Shown in pieces: positions 13,455 to 24,930 of a stretch of DNA of 64,000 nt. Origin of the DNA: Planoprotostelium fungivorum (Eukaryota > Evosea > Variosea > Cavosteliida > Cavosteliaceae); NCBI GenBank assembly GCA_003024175.1, contig MDYQ01000094.1, positions 124,001 to 188,000 of the forward strand, read 5' to 3'. The notes beneath the pieces were generated by a model. That model did not search any database, had not been told where the DNA came from, and worked only from the letters and a program-made list of their open reading frames with translations. The number at the start of each line of letters is the position of its first letter. Positions within the stretch are counted from its first letter, which is position 1. The translations under genes were made by a program, and so were the position numbers.

Positions 13455-14966
13455 ATGACTGCAGATAAGAGGTGAAGAGAAGCCTGTGATGGAGGTGATG
13501 GTACTGACGGTGACGACAGCAACGGTGCGGTCTATAAAGATGGTTATGGCAGAGACTTCCAGGTCCCAACCTTCACTATGAAGGTGTGACTCCGTGTGGT
13601 CTAGAGTGACGAGGACTGACCATCATACAGGAGATTTATGATGCCATTCCCAAGCACTGTTTCGAGAGGGACACTCTCCGCTCTTACAGATACGTCGCCA
13701 GAGACCTCGTGATGGTAGCAGCACTGGTCTTCGCTGCCTCGCACATCCATCTCCTTCCCCACATCGCACTCCGCATTGTGGCCTGGACTCTCTATACCAT
13801 CGCACAAGGCATGGTCTGCACTGGAATCTGGGTCCTAGCCCACGGTACGTTTCTTCTCTGCAGTAATGACATTGCATCACTCACCCATTTTTCAGAATGT
13901 GGACATCAAGCTTTTTCGCCTTCCAAGATGGTCAACGACTGCACTGGCTGGGTTCTTCACTCCGCCCTCTTGGTTCCCTATTTCTCTTGGAAGTACACCC
14001 ACTCCAAGCACCACAAGTCCACTGGTCACATCGATAGAGACATGGTGATCCATGGACGATTTGAGTCAGATGATATTGACGACCACTTCAGGTGTTCAAG
14101 CCCAGATCGAAAGGCGAGATCATCAAAAACAAGAACCACACCGACATCTACGAATTGATGGAGGAGACTCCTCTCTACACCGTTGGCAAGATCATGAGGC
14201 AACAACTCGCCGGGTGATACCCTCCATCACATTCTCGACCCGTTCTCATTTTCAATCAGATGGCCCGCCTACATAATCGCCAACGTAACCGGCCAGACTT
14301 ACAAGGACCACGATCCTCTCACAGTCAACCACTTCCACCCCGATTCTCCTCTCTTCGATCCCGAGCAGAGAACCGACATCATCCTCTCAGACATTGGAGT
14401 CGCCATCACGGCTTCCATCATCGCCTACGCCGTCCATGTCTTTGGAGTCCTTCCCGTCATGCTCTATTACGGCATTCCATACCTGTGGGTGAACCACTGG
14501 CTGGTGCTCATCACATACCTCCAGCACACCGACCCCGCTCTACCTCACTACAGAGGTGGAGAGTGGAACTTTCAGAGAGGTGAAGAAGATGACTTCAAGA
14601 TGGTCGCTGATGACGTCATCCAGGTGCCGCCGCCACGATCGACAGAGAGTTTGGATTCATCGGCAGACATCTGATGCACGGCATCATCGAGACGCACGTC
14701 TTACATCATCTTGTGTCCAGAATTCCCTTCTATCACGCAGATGAGGCCACCGAGGCCATTAAGAAGGTCCTCGGAGCTCATTACCAGAAGGATGAGACAC
14801 CCATCCTAACTGCCCTGTGGAGGAACTCGAGATCCTGCCAGTGGTGAGTCGATCTTTTATTCTATTTTATTTGTGGCTGACGAAAGACAGGGTGGAAGAC
14901 GAGGGAGACGTTGTCTTCTTTCACAACGCTCATGGGTTGGGATACCACTCACAGAAGGCGAATTGA
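13455..14966 (+). CDS. Membrane fatty acid desaturase, delta-12/omega-6 (FAD2) type
   Basis: The start is MTADKSNGAVYKDGYG, formed by splicing 13455-13471 to 13520. The three histidine boxes of the family are present: HECGHQ (split by an intron after 13844), HSKHH, and the late HVLHH. They surround two pairs of membrane segments. The enzyme would insert a double bond into oleate (18:1 to 18:2) in the ER membrane using di-iron, cytochrome b5 and O2. The PAYIIANVTGQ and LITYLQHTDP stretches fit plant/fungal/amoebal FAD2. Introns are about 45-70 bp. The exact regioselectivity cannot be read from sequence; an omega-3 enzyme is the alternative. An AATAAA lies just past the stop near 14988. Confidence 0.88.
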
Positions 14967-15730
14967 ATGTACAGATAGAGTGCGCGAAATAAACAAAACC
15001 GATGATGTCAGTCAATCATGTGGCTCGACGATGATGGATCATCGTTGATAATGTCCAAACTTGATTATGAGATCACGTCTTCTATCGTATATGTCCCATG
15101 AAAGATGCAATCCAGGAGACTTTGTGTCTTTTAATATCTTGGGCTCGTCTCTGTCTCAACACCCGGGAGCTCCAGCACTGCGAGATTCCCTACAGAATCC
15201 CACTCAGAGCACACACAACCACCCCTTCACCACAAAGGTTGCCGTCATCACACGAATCTCTTCTAGACTTCATAGATACAATTATACGCCACCGTCGGCC
15301 TATCCAAGCGAATACATACCACCACCTTCCATACAATTAGACGATGGGTGACGGCAGCGCCGCGCGATACGAGCACCTCACTGTGACGCCGAGTAAAAAC
15401 AAGAGTCAAATTACTCTCCCGCATCGTAAAGGCCCCCGGCTCTTGAGCTGCTCGTACCCCTACCTCCCATTTTTTACGCGCTTCTGCAGAATCAGGCCCA
15501 ACGTTCCCCACCTGAAAGCCCTTCCATCGAATCAGCTGTCTACTTAACCTCTTACGAAGCACCTGTAGTCAAGGTAGTTGACGTGAATCCCCCAATGTCG
15601 AGACAATCTCAGCCTCCGTCCTTTTCATTGAAACACCTTGGGAGCCCATAAGGAGTTAATTGGTTGAGAGGGAGGAAGACATAGGCACGAAGAACAGTGG
15701 ACATTTTGACTACAAGATAACACCATCACC
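14967..15730. other. Spacer between desaturase and homeobox genes
   Basis: About 760 bp. It contains the desaturase poly(A) signal and then moderately GC-rich sequence. Short open readings (15061-15351, 15263-15562) have no recognisable domain or coding texture. It likely includes the homeobox gene promoter. No RNA gene or repeat seen. Confidence 0.4.
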
Positions 15731-16543
15731 ATGCCCGAGTGGTTGTGGACCGTTCACACCGTCAAGGTAAAGAAGGCGATTCGGCATGGTGATTGAGACA
15801 TCTTAGGAGAAGGGAGAGCAGAAAGTGGCAGAAGATACAGTCACCATCATAGAACCCAGTCCATATGTGAGCACCTGCGAAAGAGTGGCTCAAGATTGTC
15901 GAGAGAAAGTGGCTATTCACAGACTCCTTCAGCAACCAGAAGAGGAACAATGCATTCCAGACTGGTTCAAATCCAAGAAGAGGAAGGTACAATCGGAGAG
16001 TCCGATGGAAGATGCTGTCCACGAGACGCTGATGCAGTGGTCTGAGGTCAGTCGACAGAATATGCCCATGGTTGACAAGTGGGTCAGGTACTATCACCCT
16101 CTATCCATGCGAGGTCGAGAGAGTGTTCACCTCCTCCAAAGGACTTCCCCCTCCAACGTCGAACCTTTGCACCCGAAGTGGTCGATATGTTAGAAGCATC
16201 CTTCACGGAGGGAAAGAAATGGACACAGATCGAGAGACAACAACTCATCAACATGACTGGGCTCACTCGAGAGCAGCTGCAGAAATGGAGAGACAACCGA
16301 AAGAGGGTAGGACCACCCAAGAAGACGAGATCTTATCTCACCGACGCACAATACGAGAGGCTCTTAGAAGTCTATCACCATGATGGGAGGATGAGCATCC
16401 CATTAGAAGAGAGGGAGCAGCTGTCGACGGAGCTGGGGATATCGAGAGAGAAACTGAGATTGTGGATCAAGAGTCATTCATCGAGAGGAGAAGTGACGAG
16501 GAAGAGAAAGAATGTGTACAGCTGCAAGACAGAGCAGAAATAG
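15731..16543 (+). CDS. Protein with two tandem homeodomains
   Basis: The start is MPEWLWTVHTVK, then an intron and a charged N-terminal region. A short intron (about 35 bp, near 16077-16111) leads to the DNA-binding part. The first homeodomain runs RRTFAPEVVDMLEASF to LQKWRDNRKR: helix 1, helix 2 and a recognition helix with the W-x-x-N-x-R core. Directly after a KKTRS linker comes a second, more divergent one (YLTDAQYERLLEVY to LRLWIKSHSSR), where the usual Asn is not conserved. The protein would act as a nuclear transcription factor. I see no other known domain. The gene has about 240 residues and two introns. Confidence 0.75.
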
Positions 16544-17525
16544 ACGATGTGTTTATGAGAAGTGTCATGCAGGTGCATGGTGAGTCGTGGAAGATGCATA
16601 CGAAGGAGATGAGAAGGAAAAAGCGATTCGAAGTGGATTCTGTCCACTCCACGTTATTAATCATGTGATGATTCACGATTGAATGTGCTGTCGAGAAACG
16701 AAACTCGAAGAAAGCACAACCTGAATAGAATGATGTGCGCTGTTCTCATACAACTTGGTAGATTGTGGTGATTAACTGATACAGTGACGATGGTACGATC
16801 ATCAGACAAGTTGGACTGAATAGATGGATTCTTCAATCGATGTTGAAGACCATCACCTCTGCAGAGGTCGCTGATGTATTAAAGACCGGGGAGCATTGGA
16901 AGATGCACTCCAACGTGTCACCTGTCACCCCACCAACCCTGCAACCAGGTAACCTCTATCACGTTGACTATTAATTTATCATAGAGATCAGGAACCATTT
17001 GATATTACCCAACGCTCACCCTGACTCCTATTGCAATCCTCGAGCGTGACCCTTTCTCTCCTTCCGCTTCTTCCGTAAAAATAGGCAGTGGCTTCCCGTC
17101 TAACAAACGAGGAATATCAACGAAAGACAGTCAACCGCCACCAAGGAAGGGAGGCCGTACTCTCTTGCCCGCCACCTCTTCTCCACATCGAACGGTCTCT
17201 CATCGTCTAGCGCTCACTCTTTCGGTGGAGGCGTGGGTTATCTCCCTCGTTCTATCTCAGAGAAGCATTTCTTTGGAGAATAAGCATAGACAGCCAGCAG
17301 ATTTTGATGAGTTTTCGTTCTCGGACTTTGTCATGGCAACGAGATCCCCGTGTTGGGCTTCAAAACGAACGAGCTGCATGCTTGCGGAGTTTTAGAGATC
17401 ACCTGTGAGAGACGAAAATAGAGAGGGAAGACTGATCGTACGCGTAGAGTTTGTGTCATGGAGGGGGCATTATCGAAGAGGGTAAACAGGTATGATATGA
17501 TGAAGGGAATCGGAAGGGTGTGACG
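16544..17525. other. Long spacer upstream of the rhodopsin kinase gene
   Basis: About 980 bp, the longest spacer in the window. A small open reading at 16462-16668 overlaps the homeobox 3' end in another frame and looks like a shadow. No tRNA, repeat or transposon signature was seen. It presumably holds the promoter of the light-sensor gene downstream. Confidence 0.4.
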
Positions 17526-20500
17526 ATGGACAGCTCTTCGTCTATACAAGACATGCTTGTCTCGAGGAGTAGCCAAGCGGACAGACAACATCTAGAGAGT
17601 GAGATGGAATCTCTCTGTAATGACGACGTCGATCGGATGGAGGCTTTCGATCAGCACGCGGAAACATCACAACAACAACAGGCACAATTGGAGATCCTCT
17701 GGTGAGTCAGGAGGACATCACCACCCACGTGACATTTGTATTTTAGGTACATCTTCCTCATGTTTCCTCTATATCTATTGGGGATTGGGCTGTTGTGGCT
17801 CATCAGTAGCTACGGCAGCACTTCACTTCTCGGTTACTCCACGGTATTTTTTCATATCATACAGACCATCGCTCATCTCCTACAGGACGAAGGAAAAGCC
17901 GCCGAAGTCTTTACCTTCCCGGACATCACGGTTGCCATCGAGAACAATTCGACTCAACCATTTCACGAGGCCATCATTATCCCCAAAGTACACCTCGCTT
18001 ACTCTCTGGCTCTCACCGCCTTTCTCATGATGTTGATCGGCGACGCCATCAACTACTATATGGTCGTCAATCCTCTAAAATTAACGTGAGCCCTCCATTC
18101 ATCCCTCACCAAAATTCCTCCACATTTATTACGAAATTTCTCCTCACATTTGCCCACCTTTCTCGGATATTTCTCACTCCAGTAGCATCGGCACTGTCGT
18201 CTGCTTCGTCCATTGGGTGGCTGGCTGTACATATTTCTGCCTCATCAACAACATCTTCCCTATCTGGGCGACCTCTACCGGCAGACCTCTCTATCCCATC
18301 ATCTATCTCGAGTGGTTCTTCACCACACCTTCCCTCCTCTTCATTTTGGCCAAATTGGCAGACATCGACAAGAAGAAGATGATACGAGCTGTCATGGCAG
18401 ATCAGGTCATGATCGTCGCGGGTGAGCATCTCATCCCGATCACATCGATCATCTCCATCTCATCTCGTTCCATCATCGAAAGTCCATCCATCATCCCACG
18501 TTCATCATCATGTCCGCGACAGCCTTCTAAATCCTTCAGGTTTTCTCGCGTCTTACACCTGCTTCCCTTGGAACATATACTGGGGCTTAGTCTCCTTCCT
18601 CTGTTTGTTTCCAGTCTTGTCTGCACTGAAGAACTACACGGAAGACATCGAATGCCTCATCCTCAAAGACAAGAAGACTTTCACCTTCGGAACGTTCGGA
18701 ACGTTATCTCTCATCATCTGGTCTCTGTTTCCGGCCGTGTGGTTGGCAGGTACGCTCGAGTACGTATCGTCAGACACGGAGGCCATCGTCCTCTCTTTCT
18801 TAGATGTCATCGCGAAGGTAGTCTACTCGTCTTCGGTTCTGGTGAGGCTCGTTGTAGATCGTCGCGAAATATTGAGACGGTCAGGCGAGCAATTACACCA
18901 TCAAGGAGATTTCGAGTGCAGCGAGGGAGGAGAAATTGACAGACACATTGAGAGACACGTACGATACAAATCGAATGCTGGAGACAGCCAAAATGGAAGC
19001 CGAATACGTCGCTCATCTACAACGCTCCTTCCTGGCCAACATGACCCACGAGTTACGTACACCGGTGAGTCGTGGAAATTTCCCGGAAATTTCTGAGACG
19101 AGCAGTTGAATTCCATCATTGCATTCAACGGACTACTGATGGAGGCAGACATCGAGATGCAGCTGAAAGAATACGTCGGTGCCGCCCTCACCTCTGCCGA
19201 AGCTCTGCTGTCTGTGATCAACAACATCTTACAATACGCGAAATTCGAGTCGAGCGGTGAAATATCTCTGGAGAGCTCCCACTTTGACCTCTTTCAACTG
19301 GGCGACGAGCTGGTGGACATCATCTCACCCAAGGTGAACAAGAAGGACATCGAGTTCAACTTGCACTTTGATCCACAGACGCCACAACATCTCGTGGGGG
19401 ATTCGTTTCGTCTGCGAGAAGTTCTCATCAATGTCATCGACAATGCCGTTAAATTCACATCGGTGAGTTACAATCAAATCTACAATGAAAAAACATCGTT
19501 CACATCTGTATCGTATATATGAGACGATGAAACAGACTGAACAAATGACAGACGGGAGAGGTTGCTCTACACATTCGAGTTCAAGATCTACAACAGAGCA
19601 AGGTGATCGAAATTCCCTTGACATTTCTCATCCAAGGAAAGGTCACCCTCGAATTCTCCGTTGTAGATACCGGAATCGGAATTCCGCCCTCCAAGATCGG
19701 AGTTTTATTCAAACCGTTCTCTCAATTGAACCACCAGAAGGCTTATGGAGGAACGGGATTGGGACTCGTCATTTCACAGAAGATTATCAACGCATTCGGT
19801 GGTGTCATCAACGTAGAGAGGTGATGGAGCGTCCACACATCATGATGCGATCGTCATCATCGTCATGATGATCCACGCGATCTCTCATCGTCTGTCCTCA
19901 CCAACTCATTCATCATCTCATGATCATCGTCATCATCTCTGTGAAAAAACACGCTCATCCTCTACAGTGGCCCAGGCCCAGGCACCCGCTTCTTCTTCAC
20001 CATCACACTCGACAGGAAGAACGACCCCAACGATCGAGCTCATCACATCAAAGACCTCCCAGTCTACCTTCTCGTCCACTCTGATTCCCTGCGAACTTCC
20101 CTGCAGAAGCAGCTGATCGCCTGGCAAGCGAAACCGATCTTCATACACATCAACGAGAGGGGAAGACCCACAGACTTGGGCTCCACCGTCGCAGCGTCAG
20201 GCCAGACGAAAAAGTGTGTCGTTGTAGACATGGAATTGGCGATGGATCCGGGCGTACAAGAGGTCATACGGTGAGAGACGGGTTTTAGGGTTTAAATTGA
20301 TGGGGAGTAGATCACAGAGCAACTGTACGGTTTTGGTCTTGTCTAAATTGGAGGGACAATCGGCACAATTGGCCGCGCTCGGCAAATTGGGATTCGTCTG
20401 TCAACCGAAACCCGTCAGGAGGTGAAATGTCATCGAAATCTCGCGGAAAATTGACGGAAAAAGGTCGACTCTGCTGAAGAATTTGAAATTAGCCACGGAG

Positions 20501-21651
20501 TCTGGTGCAGTGAAGAAGACCGTTACCGCGACTACAGCTCTGAACGTCCCGGATGATTATAGACTTCTCATCGTGGAAGATAATCCCACCAACATCAAAG
20601 TCATCAGTGCCATCATCGTGAGGTCGAAATTTCGCTTAAACCCTAAAACCAATGTACAGGGTCGGCTGAAAGTTCCATTTGACGTGGCCCACGACGGTGT
20701 TGAAGCCGTTGAGATGGTCCAACAGAAATCTTACGATCTCATCTTCATGGACGTAAGTACCGTACGTACTGTACGTATAATGACGTCATCAGGTACGTAT
20801 GCCACGTATGGACGGTCTCCAGGCCACCCGCCTCATACGTAAGATGGAAGTAGAGGGCAAGATTCCATCGAGATCTCTCTTCCCTCTTCCCATGGAGCGT
20901 TTCTCCATCTTGAGGTCGAACAACTCTTCTGAAGATTCACTCTTGTCTACTCTACACCGACACTACATCGTAGCTATGACTGCCTCCGTATCGGCAGAAG
21001 AGAGGGAGGAATGTCTCGCGGCAGAGATGGACGCCTTCTTCTCGAAGCCGGTGTACCCCAACATCATCAAGGGTGAGGATTTGAAATTTGAACGGAGAAT
21101 AATGGCGGGAAACAGAGATGCTGGAGAGCCACATCACGAGGAGGAAGAAGCAGAAGGCGATGGCGGAGAAATTCAACGGTAACATGTTGCAAGTCAACCG
21201 CCACGCGAGCAGCAGCCCACCCATCAACCCAGTCTCACCACTTCGTAACGCCAGCCAGCCCATCCTCTTTAAAGACACGACGACGCATGGGCCCTCATCA
21301 GCACAGCCGGCGAGGTCGGCGTTGAGAGGGAGTCGAGAGATGCACAGGGGGGTCGATCAGACGCCGATCAGTAGAACTGCGGTGTCTTTCTCAGACGGAA
21401 AGAGGAAGAGTCCGGAGGTGTGTGACGCGTCAGATGGAACGGATGAGATGCTGATGATCGACAGACGATGGAAGAAGAAGAGAAGAATGCAAAGAGAGCG
21501 AGAGGAGAAATTTGAGAACAAACACGTACGAAATAAAGAGGTCTCCTGTATGAAAAGGAGATCAAAACGAATGCTGTCTCATCTGTCTCTTCCACGTTCG
21601 AAATGGTTACGAAGACGGATGAACATGATGTTCTGTGATGACATGAACTGA
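17526..21651 (+). CDS. Microbial (type I) rhodopsin-hybrid histidine kinase with receiver domain
   Basis: A soluble N-terminus (MDSSSSIQDML) and an extra membrane helix precede a seven-helix opsin. Helix C reads YLEWFFTTPSLLF: BR Asp85 is Glu at about residue 215, BR Arg82 is Ile and BR Asp96 is Ile. Helix D reads MADQVMIVAG and keeps the Asp115 equivalent. Helix F is WSLFPAVWLAG. Helix G reads SFLDVIAKVVYS, with the retinal Schiff-base Lys at about 344. A coiled linker leads to HisKA (NMTHELRTPLNS, His at about 407), HATPase motifs (N-box VLINVIDNAVKF, DTGIGIP, GGTGLGLVIS), a degenerate receiver-like stretch, and a receiver with IVEDN, phospho-acceptor FMD and FFSKP. A basic tail ends the protein. 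Light on retinal should control autophosphorylation and phosphotransfer. About ten short introns. Confidence 0.9.
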
Positions 21652-21743
21652 AAGCCTTTCTAGATTTGATTTATAAATCGAGTTTAGAGATGATTTAAAC
21701 CGGCCGGGCGGTGACGATCGACATTTTTACATCCGACTCTGAG

Positions 21744-22045
21744 ATGAACGACGACACTGTAACTCACGAGATCTCTCTCCTCGTCACAGCCCTTAAGAGG
21801 ATGGCTGACCCCCAACCCGATGGAACATACAAGACCACATTCATCAAGATCTTCAAAGATGAAGTCCTGGAGCAGCAGCTGGTGAGTTTGATCCATTCAT
21901 TCCTTCAGAGGAGATTAACTTGAGACAGGAATCTCTCGTTGGAACCATGAAGGCGGCTAAGAAGAGAGGAATCATCGATTTCCAGGGACAAATGCTTCTC
22001 CAAGGAGCTCACGATAACGTCGAAGTTACCCTCAAGAAGCCCTAA
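21744..22045 (+). CDS. Costars family protein (ABRACL-like)
   Basis: Two exons joined over a 46-bp intron give about 85 residues. They begin MNDDTVTHEISLLVTALKR and end ESLVGTMKAAKKRG, then IDFQGQMLLQGAHDNVEV. This matches the whole length of the Costars domain, a winged-helix-like fold found alone in ABRACL/costars and at the C-terminus of STARS/ABRA. Family members influence actin organisation and motility in Dictyostelium and animals. I chose the inner ATG because the upstream open reading lacks similarity. Confidence 0.88.
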
Positions 22046-22245
22046 AGTCTTCGTTTTGCAGACGATTGTGTTTTAATAGACCATCATTAGAAATGGATGT
22101 TCATACATCAAGCGACGTAGAATGCCACAAACGAAGAACTCGTTGATCAGCATTCAAGATGTGCACGTTCTACCGTCAACATGACACTATCAGGAAGTTG
22201 ACAACTTCATCACACTATATATCTATTTTTTGTTTTGTATTTCAG

Positions 22246-23313
22246 TTATTGACCTCGTCTCCTCTTGATGACCGTGCTCACGACCCACTCGACGAAGAGG
22301 ATGAATCCGATGATGAACGTGGCGATGGCGACAGTCAGAAGGTCCTGCCGCGTGTTGAAGACGAGGTCCTCAAGATCTTTCAGCTCTGTCTCTAAAGATG
22401 CACTGAGGTCACAGTAGAACATGTTGGTCGTCCCATCCACCATTCTGCAGTCTGGATACAGAGTGGGTGCATTCTGACACAGGCTTCCCCTCGAGTAGCC
22501 GCTCATGCCGTCAAAGACTGCGAGTCCACCTACCGCTCTCACTCTCTGCACGGTGCCGGCACAGTCGGCAAATTGAAAGAAGAAGAAGGATTCGAGCTGT
22601 TTGATGTAGACCCAACCACAGACGGTTGGAATTGGACACGAGCCAAGAAGAAGTCTTGATGGAAGGGGGTAAACTCAATACGTAAGAGGATGTGTGTGCT
22701 TCCTTTAAGATGCGATAAGGACCGATCCATTTATCCGCCCATTTTGGCTTTGGACTTGAGGTCCCAAAATTCTTCGTTGATAGAAGAACTTTGTCCCTGG
22801 TTGATAGATCGGGGCTGCTGAACGATGTCGGTCAGCAAACCTCTTCATGTCCTGTCTAGCCTTTTCAAGGTTTGTTAAGCTGTAGAGGACGGTGACCAGC
22901 CATAAAACGAGATCCACCATGCTGAGCGTGAAACCGAAAAAGATGGCGAGTGTGAGGATGCCGAATCCTACTCTGTCCTCTTTGAGCTGTCCTTCGAGGT
23001 GTATGGGATAGCTCATGCGAATGCAGGTGTTTATGTCGACCGGGTACTCGTCAGACGCTCCCAGTATGAAACGTTCATCGAAAGAAAGATCTTCAATTCC
23101 GACCTGCGTGGTGTCAGGCGATCATGTGGTTGCATCGCAGCTCACCGGAAGAGAGTAATCGAAAGTGGGTGGCCTATCGAGCGTCATGGTGGTGGAGACA
23201 CCTGAGTAGATACCATATATGGATAGACCGATACCAGCCACATCCAAGATTAAGAAGAAGAGCTTGATATATTGCCTGGGGCCGAGGTTCTTCAAGAACT
23301 CAATGAGGTTCAT
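22246..23313 (-). CDS. Three-helix membrane protein of unknown function
   Basis: The minus-strand start is MNLIEFLKNLGPRQYIK, followed at once by a membrane helix (LFFLILDVAGIGLSIYGIY) and a lumenal or extracellular loop. A short intron (about 23112-23154) and a second helix (ILTLAIFFGFTLSMVDLVLWL) follow. The C-terminal part has a Cys-containing loop (FADCAGTVQRVRAVGG, CQNAPTLYPDC), a helix (LLTVAIATFIIGFILFVEWVV) and a KRRRG tail. A retroelement remnant lies between helix 2 and the loop, so the middle of the gene model is uncertain; the remnant may be intronic. I do not recognise the family. Confidence 0.5.
22650..22870 (-). mobile_element. Ty3/gypsy-type LTR retrotransposon fossil: integrase C-terminal fragment
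   Basis: A short minus-strand stretch has the texture of the integrase end of a Ty3/gypsy polyprotein: a basic segment (RQDMKRFADRHR) followed by a region matching the GPY/F subdomain. It is a small piece with no LTRs, reverse transcriptase or target-site duplication visible nearby. It looks broken, with at least two interruptions. It lies inside the membrane-protein gene above. Confidence 0.55.
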
Positions 23314-23790
23314 CTGGCTTTTTTTGATGTGTTTCGATCGATGGTCGAAGGTGTTCTGCAGCCTGCATAGTGGATGATATATCCTATAGAGTTCCACTCT
23401 ATAAAATCTCTAAACATCTCTGGTCGATGTGGCTCATGCTCTGTTGAATCTTTGTATCGAGTATCAAGGCCGATCTGTGACACGATTTCATCTAATATAA
23501 TGACGGGAGAGATCCAAGTTCGAGTAATCTCTCAACATCATGACATTCAAATTTGTATGCCACTTCTTCCGCATAGCTTTTCTCGGCCAGATGCAACATG
23601 ACCCCACACTTCAATAGATGATTCTGATACATTGTTAGTCCATCTATCCACTCTATTTGTAGAGATAGAGAAATCTTCATTGCACGGTGTTGACCTTTAA
23701 TTTCTCATACATCTGTAACGGTAAGGAGGACTCTTCGCGTCGTCGATCACAAAAGGTGAAGGATGCACATATCATTCGTGCAGTATTACT
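23314..23790. other. Spacer between membrane-protein and START-protein genes
   Basis: About 480 bp, AT-richer than its neighbours. It holds the 5' side of the minus-strand membrane-protein gene and the 3' side of the minus-strand START gene. A minus-strand open reading (23492-23680) has no recognisable domain. Nothing else is supportable. Confidence 0.35.
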
Positions 23791-24734
23791 TTATCTCGTT
23801 GTTGGTGATGATCTCAGAAATGCCTCCAACTTTTCAAACTGGGACCACAGTTCTCTCTCTTCTGCCTTGGCCACGAGGAAATGGGGTGTCTTTCCCTTGA
23901 TATCGACCTGCACCATTTCTCAATCATCCATGATGGAATGGATCTCGATTGGATGTGATGTCACCTGCATGATCTCGTGGACTGAAATCCCTCCTTGTTC
24001 GGGTTGGACGAGCCAACCGGCGGTCATGAGCTGTCCTGTAGATGGTGAGGAGATGAAAGTCGATGCACTGCAATCACCTCGAGTGGTGTTGGGTGATTCG
24101 GGATATCGCGGATCATCGATCGAGAAGACCATCATCTGCCACGCGCCATTTGGAAGGAATCTCCAAGTTCTATCGAGGTCGTCACGATGGTGCTCACGTC
24201 GGAGAGTGATGGAATGGACGTCGTATGAACCCACCTCACGGCGATGAATTCTCTGTCTGAGATGCCTCTGGGGGCGCTGTGCGTGTCTTTCAGAATGTCG
24301 TAGCTGTAATCCTGGCCTTCTACACTTCGGTAGCTCTCTAAGATCTGCGTCTGTGCATTGGACATCCATTTTCCCTGCTCGACAAAGACAGCCTCGATGA
24401 ATCGTTCGAGAGTGACGGGAACGGTGCCAGAGACCTGCTTGACTGTTAACGTGATAAATGGAGGTGTTGAATCCTTTCGATTCGTGACACTGACCAGAAA
24501 GACTGGGATATCAGTGCCAGCGCGATTGGCCTTCTTCAAAGTGATGTTTCCTCCCGTCTTCTCTTGGGTGTATTGGATACCTGTGACACTCATCAGAGAC
24601 CATCTCCACCTCTTCACACCTTTCTCCGTCAGATCATCCAAGTGTCTTGGAAATCGTTCGGCGATCATTTTCTGAATGGAAGGATCGCTGGGCACGAGCT
24701 GTGCATTTGAAAAGAACTTTGTGTTGTTAGCCAT
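23791..24734 (-). CDS. START-domain lipid-binding protein
   Basis: Three exons on the minus strand start MANNTKFFSNAQLVPSD and end SPTTR-stop. After splicing out about 24173-24237 and a second intron near 23908-23965, the C-terminal half reads as a START/Bet v1-like fold. It has SYDILKDTHSAPRGISDREF, then WRFLPNGAWQMMVFSIDDP, TAGWLVQPEQGGISV and a final helix ELWSQFEKLEAFL. START proteins bind sterols, phospholipids or ceramide in a hydrophobic cavity. There is no signal peptide or membrane anchor, so it is probably cytosolic. The ligand is unknown. Confidence 0.75.
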
Positions 24735-24930
24735 GTCTGTCGTCGTTGATTGTGTATCGTTTGTGACGTATGATTCTTTCTGATGCGTCTGCGGTAGACA
24801 CCAACTAGTTTTCGCTCTCGCAGCCTTGCACCTGCCGTTCGGAATCGCATTCGCTGACTTTAGTTCAAATGCGAACGGAACGCGAGGGGAAAGTTCATCA
24901 CAAGTTGTCTCATATCAGGAGAGTGACAGA

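Noticed and set aside
17556-17640. tRNA A-box-like sequence (GTAGCCAAGCGG)
   Set aside because: It lies within the N-terminal coding exon of the rhodopsin kinase; no acceptor stem or B-box partner was found.
23492-23680. Minus-strand 62-codon reading as part of the nearby retroelement
   Set aside because: It shows no retroelement motif that I can recognise and is about 600 bp from the integrase-like piece; left as spacer.
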